From assembly GCF_018555685.1 (NCBI RefSeq), contig NZ_JAFLWW010000004.1, forward strand, positions 372,001 through 436,000: a DNA stretch of 64,000 bases, read 5' to 3'. The notes under the pieces were generated by a model, which saw only the letters and a list, made by a program, of their open reading frames with translations, did not search any database and was not told where the DNA came from. This DNA comes from Aminobacter anthyllidis. GTDB taxonomy: Bacteria > Pseudomonadota > Alphaproteobacteria > Rhizobiales > Rhizobiaceae. Below, one piece after another: positions 59,181 to 64,000 of the stretch. The translations under genes were made by a program, and so were the position numbers. Position 1 is the stretch's first letter. The number at the start of each line of letters is the position of its first letter.

Positions 59181-60203
59181 TCAGCTCTTCGGCTCGGACT
59201 TCGAGTCGTAGCGCTTGGTCCACTCCTCGAGGATGGCCTTGCGGTTGTTGGCCGCCCACTCGAAGTCGTTCTTGATCATCTTGTCTTCGATATCGGCCGG
59301 CAGGTACTGAACCGGCTTGGCGACACCCGGCATGGCGACCACAGCGTAGCCGACATTGTACATCTCGTTGGCCTTCTTGCTGATCGACCAGTCAAGCAGG
59401 GTCTTGGCCGCTTCCTCGTTGGCGGTGCCGGCAACGATCGCCGACGCTTCCATGTCCCAGCCAATGCCTTCGGAAGGGATGACGATGTCGAGCGGGGCGC
59501 CTTCAGCCTTGGACTTTGCGGCGCGGAATTCGAAGGAAATGCCGATGACCGTTTCGCCCGCCGCAGCCATCTTGCAAGGCTTTGAGCCGGAATGCGTGTA
59601 GGTGGCGACGTTCTGGTGCAGGCCATCCATGTAGGACCAGCCGTCTTTCTCGCCGAACAGCTGCAGCCAGCTCGATACATCGAGGAAGCCGGTTCCCGAC
59701 GATGCCGGGTTTGGCATCACGACATGGCCTTTGTATTCGGGCTTGATGAGGTCTTTCCAGCTTTTCGGCGCGGTCAGGCCGAGCTTCTGACCCTCAACCG
59801 TGTTGAAGCAGATCGAGGCAGCCCAGGCGTCCATGCCGACCCAGCTTGGCGGCGTGTCCTTGTCGATGAAGTTGGGCTTGAGCTGTTCCACGCCCTTCGG
59901 CGCATAGGCCTCGAGCATGCCTTCGCTCTTCAGCACCAGGAGCGAGGTTGCCGCCAGTCCCCAGATCACGTCGGCTTGCGGATTGTCCTTTTCGGCAAGC
60001 AGCTTGGCGGTGATGACGCCAGTGGAGTCGCGGATGAAGTTGAGCTTGATGTCGGGGTGATCCTGGATGAAGGACTCGGCGTAGCGCTTGAGGTCTTCCG
60101 CTTCGATCGCCGTGTAGACGGTGAGCTCGGTCCCCGACCATGCAGCCGACGACATCATCATCGTTGCGAAGGCGGCGAGCGCGAAGGATTTCTTGTGGTT
60201 CAT
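59181..60203 (-). CDS. phnS: Periplasmic binding protein for 2-aminoethylphosphonate (PhnS-like)
   Basis: 340 residues from the ATG at 60203. Signal peptide: KSFALAAFATMMMSSAAWS. The mature part begins TELTVYTAIEAEDLKRYAES, as in iron/AEP-type binding proteins of the extracellular family 1 class. DVIWGLAATSLLVLKSEGML and GHVVMPNPASSGTGFLDVSS continue the fold. Iron(III)-binding proteins share this fold, but the phosphonoacetaldehyde dehydrogenase and phosphonoacetate hydrolase genes upstream point to aminoethylphosphonate. Confidence 0.88.
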   Translation of the reverse strand: MNHKKSFALAAFATMMMSSAAWSGTELTVYTAIEAEDLKRYAESFIQDHPDIKLNFIRDSTGVITAKLLAEKDNPQADVIWGLAATSLLVLKSEGMLEAYAPKGVEQLKPNFIDKDTPPSWVGMDAWAASICFNTVEGQKLGLTAPKSWKDLIKPEYKGHVVMPNPASSGTGFLDVSSWLQLFGEKDGWSYMDGLHQNVATYTHSGSKPCKMAAAGETVIGISFEFRAAKSKAEGAPLDIVIPSEGIGWDMEASAIVAGTANEEAAKTLLDWSISKKANEMYNVGYAVVAMPGVAKPVQYLPADIEDKMIKNDFEWAANNRKAILEEWTKRYDSKSEPKS

Positions 60204-60430
60204 GAATATCTGGCTCCCATTTGAATCGCTTAGGCACATTCTGATTGGGAGAGGTCTGAGCAGGGATGCGCTTGCCGCGATTGCCCCGATTGCGCCTCGT
60301 CCAAGGCTGATACTGGGAACCGGGGGTCAATAAGTAAAATCTATTCTTTTTATGATACTGTAGGCTCAGCTTATGAACTGCACAGCCCTGCGACAGGCGT
60401 GTGACAAGCCTGTTTCAGGCACGTGAATTC
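60204..60430. promoter_or_regulatory. Intergenic region upstream of phnS with paired CCTG-N3-CAGG repeats
   Basis: CCTG-CGA-CAGG (60387-60397) and GCCTG-TTT-CAGGC (60408-60420) have centres 22 bases apart, two helical turns. An A/T-rich stretch lies at 60331-60363. The region must hold the phnS promoter. The repeats may be operators or the mRNA end of the upstream DMT gene. Confidence 0.4.
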
Positions 60431-61267
60431 TCAGGAAAAGGCCAGCGCAATAACGCCGCAAGCGACGATGACAGCCGAGATGACACGCGCCAGCCAAGGG
60501 CGCTCGCCGAAGATGAACAACCCGATCAGGGCGGCGATGATGACGCTCGATTCCCGTACCGCTGACACCGCACCGAGCGGGGCGATGGTCTTGGCGTAGA
60601 TAACCAGTCCATAGGCGGTGACTGCGCCCAGCCCGCCGATCAGCCCCAGCCCGACGGTGCGGAGATCGATGGTGTGGGTGGCGCCGCGCCGGCGGAACAG
60701 CACAAACAACGTCACCGGAAATTCGAGCAGGAACAGCCAGCCCATGTAACCGAACGGGCTGTCGGACAGGCGAACGCCGATACCGTCCACGACAGAGTAG
60801 GAGGCGATCAGCACGCCGTTGATCGCCGCCGCCCCCACCGCACGCGGATCAGCATTCGCCGCGCCGCGCTGGAAGGCCAGGAAGGCGATGCCGAAGGTGA
60901 CTGCGGCAAGCCCGGCCCAGCCCAGCGGCGGCAGTGTTTCGCCGATCATCACATAGGCGCCGAAGGCAACCAGGGCGGGGGCCAATCCACGCGCGATCGG
61001 ATAGACCTGGCTAAGATCGCCGAGCCGATAAGACTGGAACAGGAAGACGTAGTAGCCGAAGTGGATGACGGTCGAGAGGAAGATGTAGATCCAGCTTTCC
61101 ATCGACGGCGACGGCGCTGACAAGACAAGAACCGTGCCGAGTGTTGCGTGCGTGGCCGAGACGGCAGCGAGCACGATCGCCCTGTCGGTTGCCGCCTTGA
61201 CCACAGCGTTCCAGCTGGCGTGCAGGAATGCCGCGACCAGCACGATGGTCAGCGCGAAACCGGACAT
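60431..61267 (-). CDS. EamA/DMT-family transporter
   Basis: 278 residues, about ten membrane helices in two EamA halves: FALTIVLVAAFLHASWNAVV, VYPIARGLAPALVAFGAYVM and IGETLPPLGWAGLAAVTFGI in the first; VTAYGLVIYAKTIAPLGAVS, AVRESSVIIAALIGLFIFGE and RVISAVIVACGVIALAF in the second. The family exports or imports small metabolites. It lies between phnS and phnY on the same strand, so a link to phosphonate or acetate metabolites is possible but unproven. Confidence 0.85.
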   Translation of the reverse strand: MSGFALTIVLVAAFLHASWNAVVKAATDRAIVLAAVSATHATLGTVLVLSAPSPSMESWIYIFLSTVIHFGYYVFLFQSYRLGDLSQVYPIARGLAPALVAFGAYVMIGETLPPLGWAGLAAVTFGIAFLAFQRGAANADPRAVGAAAINGVLIASYSVVDGIGVRLSDSPFGYMGWLFLLEFPVTLFVLFRRRGATHTIDLRTVGLGLIGGLGAVTAYGLVIYAKTIAPLGAVSAVRESSVIIAALIGLFIFGERPWLARVISAVIVACGVIALAFS

Positions 61268-61365
61268 GCGATCAGGCCATCTTGCGGCGAAGGGGCAAGG
61301 TCAGTGGCGCGCAAGCAGCTCGCCACGCAACGGCATCGAACAGGTGCATTTACCCTCCAGACGCA

Positions 61366-61393
61366 GACGAGGGGACGCAAGCGCCCCCTCGTC
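61366..61393. terminator. Hairpin downstream of phnY
   Basis: GACGAGGGG (61366-61374) pairs with CCCCTCGTC (61385-61393). No T-run on either strand. It lies ~38 bases after the phnY stop and may end or protect that mRNA. Confidence 0.45.
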
Positions 61394-61430
61394 GAGACTC
61401 ATCTGATTTGCCGGCTCAAGACAAGTGCGC

Positions 61431-62888
61431 TTAGGCCCAGGGCAACGAGAATGTCTTGACGTTGGTGAAGCTCTTCATCGCCTCGATGACGCCTTCCTTG
61501 TAGCCGTTGCCGCTATCCTTGATCCCGCCAAATGGCGACATCTCGATGCGGTATCCGGGGACTTCCCAGATATTGACGGTGCCGACCTGAAGCCCGGCGA
61601 TGTATTTCTGCATGCGGCGGAAGTCGTTGGTGCACACACCTGACGACAGGCCGAAGGCGGTGGAGTTGGACAGCGCGATCAGTTCATCGTCATTGTCGGG
61701 CGCGCGCACGATCGGAATGATCGGGCCAAACGTCTCTTCCATGACCAGTTCCGACGTATGCGGAACGCGGTCGACGACGATCGGCGGCAAGAGCGCGCCC
61801 TTGCGGCCGGGGTCGTAGAGCACTTCGGCACCCTGTTCGGCGGCCATGTAGACGCGGCTTTCGAACAGTGCGGCGGCCTTTTCGTGCACCACGGTGCCGA
61901 GATCGGTCGAGCGGTCCATCGGGTCGCCGAACCTGATCTTCTTCGCCCGCTCCAGCACCATCGGCACGAAGCGGTCGGCAACACTTTCCTGGCACAGGAT
62001 GCGCTTGACCGCGGTGCAGCGCTGGCCCGAGTTCTTGGTCGCACCTGCCACCGCGAGATCGGCCGCCTTGGCGAGATCGTCATCCGAGAGATCATTGAGA
62101 ATGATCAGCGGATCGTTGCCACCGAGTTCCAGCACCTGGCGCTTGTAGCCGGCGGTGCGGGCAATCAGCTTGCCGACCGGAACGCCACCGGTGAAGGTGA
62201 TCAGTTCGATGTTGTCGTTGGTGATCATCTCGGCGCCGATGTCGGCGGGCATGCCTGTCACCACCGACAGCATCTCCGGCGGCAGACCTGCCTCGTAGAG
62301 AATGTCGGCGAGGATCAGCGCCGTCATCGGGGTGAGTTCGGTCGGCTTGACCACGACGCAATTGTTGGTGGCGATCGCCGGTGCCACCTTGTGCGAGACC
62401 ATGTTGAGCGGATGGTTGAACGGCGTGATCGCCGAGATCGCCTTCAGTGGCTCACGCGTGGTGAAGATCTTCCGTGCCTTGCCGTGCGGGGTGAGGTCGC
62501 AGGAAAAGATCTGGCCGTCGTCCTGGATGCACATCTGTGCCGACAGCGTGAATACGTCATAGGCGCGGCCGACCTCGTACAAGGAATCGGCTTTCGAGAT
62601 GCCGAGCTCCAGCGTGATGATGTCGGAGATCTCTTCCTTGCGTGCGGCAAGCGCCTCTGCCGTGCGAAACAGGATCTGCTGACGCTCGTAGCGCGTCAGC
62701 TTCGGCTTGTAGTTGGCCGCGATCTCGAAGGCCTGGCGGGCGTGCTCGGCACGCCCCGCAGGCACCGTGCCGATCACCGCATCGGTGTAGGGGTAATGGA
62801 CGTTGACGACGCCATCGGCATCGACCTTGCGTCCGGCGATGCGCATCGGTTCGTGGCGCACCTTGAACGTTGTTTCAGCCTTGACCAT
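61431..62888 (-). CDS. phnY: Phosphonoacetaldehyde dehydrogenase
   Basis: 485 residues from the ATG at 62888, set by GAGGGAGGA just upstream. Aldehyde dehydrogenase fold: [20 protein letters not shown] (~163) for NAD, the Glu in [20 protein letters not shown] (~265) and the nucleophilic Cys in [18 protein letters not shown] (~300). It oxidises phosphonoacetaldehyde to phosphonoacetate. Its place 13 bases after phnA and near an aminoethylphosphonate transporter gives the route AEP, phosphonoacetaldehyde, phosphonoacetate, acetate plus phosphate. The transaminase PhnW is not in the window. Confidence 0.9.
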   Translation of the reverse strand: MVKAETTFKVRHEPMRIAGRKVDADGVVNVHYPYTDAVIGTVPAGRAEHARQAFEIAANYKPKLTRYERQQILFRTAEALAARKEEISDIITLELGISKADSLYEVGRAYDVFTLSAQMCIQDDGQIFSCDLTPHGKARKIFTTREPLKAISAITPFNHPLNMVSHKVAPAIATNNCVVVKPTELTPMTALILADILYEAGLPPEMLSVVTGMPADIGAEMITNDNIELITFTGGVPVGKLIARTAGYKRQVLELGGNDPLIILNDLSDDDLAKAADLAVAGATKNSGQRCTAVKRILCQESVADRFVPMVLERAKKIRFGDPMDRSTDLGTVVHEKAAALFESRVYMAAEQGAEVLYDPGRKGALLPPIVVDRVPHTSELVMEETFGPIIPIVRAPDNDDELIALSNSTAFGLSSGVCTNDFRRMQKYIAGLQVGTVNIWEVPGYRIEMSPFGGIKDSGNGYKEGVIEAMKSFTNVKTFSLPWA

Positions 62889-62901
62889 CGTCAGTCCTCC
62901 C

Positions 62902-64000
62902 TCAGGCCAGAGCTGCCGCCATGGCGGCATAATAGAACGCATCGAAGTTGCGCAGAACCGGTTCGTTCGGCAGCGACGGCAGCTTGCGGTTGACGATGAA
63001 CGGTACCGCCTGCTCGGTCAGGCCGCCATGCGAGCGCAGCGGCTCGTTGAGCGCTGCCAGATCGTGGCGATGCTCGCTGGTGCCGATGGTCTTGTTTTCG
63101 GTGGACACCAGCACGATGTCGCCGATGCGGTCGGATGGCAGTTCGAAACGTTCGCAGGCGGTGGCGTTGTCGATGACGACGTCGATGCCTTCAATGGCGG
63201 CGAGGCGCTTCATGATGTCGGCCTGGTCGGCACCTTCGGGCAGGTAGGCGGTGGCGAACGAACCGAGCGCGCCGTGGTGGACGACATAAGGATCGGTGAT
63301 CGGCAGGATGACGCGTGCTGCGTCCTTGCCCAGCCATTCGTCGAGAACGTCCTGGACATAGACCACGTCGGGTGTGCCGTCGGCCTTGTGCTTGGGCTTC
63401 ATGCCATGGTCGGCGGTGATGACGATGGCAGCACCCAGCGCGTCGAGTTCGCCGAGATATTTGTCGAACATCTCGTAGAAGGCGTTGGCCTGCGGCACGC
63501 CGGGGGCATATTTGTGCTGCACGTAGTCGGTGGTGGTCAAATACATCACGTCAGGCTTGAATTCCTTGAGCAGCTTGACGCCGGCGGCAAAGACGAACTC
63601 CGACAGCTCGGCCGAATAGACTTCCGGAACCGGCTTGCCGAGCCAGGCGGATGCATTGTCGATGCCGTGCTCGGCCTTGGTCGAGACATCGGACTTCTCC
63701 GACGAGAAGCAGATGGCGCGGCCCTCGTCGAATTTCAGGCCGCTGCCGAGAAGAGCGCGCAGCTTGTCCTTGGCGGTGACCACGGCAACCCGCGCACCGG
63801 CATCGTAAAAGGCCTGGAAGACGGTCGGCGCGCGCAGGAAGCGCGGGTCGTTCATCATCACTTCCTTGCCGGTCTCGCGCTCGTAGAGATAGTTGCCGCA
63901 GATGCCATGCACTGCCGGCGGCCGGCCGGTGGCGATCGACAGATTGTTGGGGTTGGTGAAGCTCGGGATGACGCTGTGGGCGGTGCGTTCGGTGCCGTTG
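62902..64000 (-). CDS. phnA: Phosphonoacetate hydrolase (N-terminus beyond the window)
   Basis: The last ~366 residues are present; the frame is open to the window edge. [20 protein letters not shown] near the edge holds the nucleophilic Thr of alkaline-phosphatase-superfamily phosphonoacetate hydrolases. [20 protein letters not shown] and [20 protein letters not shown] carry zinc-binding Asp and His residues, and a late His lies in [20 protein letters not shown]. It splits phosphonoacetate to acetate and phosphate, so a C-P bond serves as phosphorus and carbon source. First visible gene of the phn unit read leftwards. Confidence 0.92.
   Translation of the reverse strand, partial: NGTERTAHSVIPSFTNPNNLSIATGRPPAVHGICGNYLYERETGKEVMMNDPRFLRAPTVFQAFYDAGARVAVVTAKDKLRALLGSGLKFDEGRAICFSSEKSDVSTKAEHGIDNASAWLGKPVPEVYSAELSEFVFAAGVKLLKEFKPDVMYLTTTDYVQHKYAPGVPQANAFYEMFDKYLGELDALGAAIVITADHGMKPKHKADGTPDVVYVQDVLDEWLGKDAARVILPITDPYVVHHGALGSFATAYLPEGADQADIMKRLAAIEGIDVVIDNATACERFELPSDRIGDIVLVSTENKTIGTSEHRHDLAALNEPLRSHGGLTEQAVPFIVNRKLPSLPNEPVLRNFDAFYYAAMAAALA

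Noticed and set aside
1-64000. CRISPR array, rRNA or intact integrase/transposase
   Set aside because: No regularly spaced repeats, no rRNA-like sequence and no intact recombinase were seen on either strand.

Overview
The window looks like a chromosome segment of a methylotrophic alphaproteobacterium of the Hyphomicrobiales, most likely close to Mesorhizobium or Aminobacter (Phyllobacteriaceae). The grounds are high-GC coding with strong third-position bias, gene content (N-methylglutamate pathway plus serine cycle, rhizobial-type ECF sigma factor, homogentisate and phosphonate catabolism) and protein style. This placement comes from reading the sequence; no database search was possible.

Layout. 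1-2.5 kb: end of a 2-hydroxyacid (hydroxypyruvate) dehydrogenase, glycerate 2-kinase and an XRE-cupin regulator. 2.5-25.9 kb: an accessory island of visibly lower and uneven GC. It holds surface-glycan genes (methyltransferases, an SGNH acyltransferase, a pyruvyl transferase-like protein, glycosyltransferases, a five-gene overlapping amino-sugar/Gtr operon and a ~1,480-residue fused enzyme) mixed with decayed prophage lysis genes, a tRNA-like fragment at the left edge and an IS3-family remnant at the right edge. 26.0-35.8 kb: an eight-gene operon for methylamine oxidation, mgsABC-gmaS-mgdABCD, closed by a strong terminator. 35.9-41.4 kb: a small unknown gene, PEP carboxylase, serine hydroxymethyltransferase and a LuxR-type regulator with a degenerate receiver. 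41.4-46.9 kb: an ECF sigma/anti-sigma pair next to a secreted subtilase and a DUF4956-VTC-phytase-like operon. The last two carry the same GGAAT-N16-CGTT element upstream. 47-50.6 kb: an APC permease preceded by three tiny membrane proteins and a double palindrome, then two unknown membrane proteins. 50.6-55.9 kb: tyrosine/homogentisate degradation (hpd, hmgA, fumarylacetoacetase, maiA) with Lrp- and MarR-type regulators. 55.9-64 kb: 2-aminoethylphosphonate ABC transporter, DMT exporter-like protein, phosphonoacetaldehyde dehydrogenase and phosphonoacetate hydrolase (cut by the window end).

How it works together. GmaS joins methylamine to glutamate, MgsABC turns the amide into N-methylglutamate, and MgdABCD releases the methyl group as a C1 unit, probably onto tetrahydrofolate. 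GlyA adds that C1 unit to glycine, and hydroxypyruvate reductase, glycerate kinase and PEP carboxylase carry the serine cycle on to oxaloacetate. The island sits between the glycerate kinase/XRE genes and the mgs operon, so it probably split a formerly compact C1 locus. The strongest candidates for undescribed biology are the three-small-subunit permease operon with its twin operators, the ECF-linked DUF4956-VTC-phytase system with its coupled leader peptide, and the overlapping amino-sugar glycan-decoration operon.
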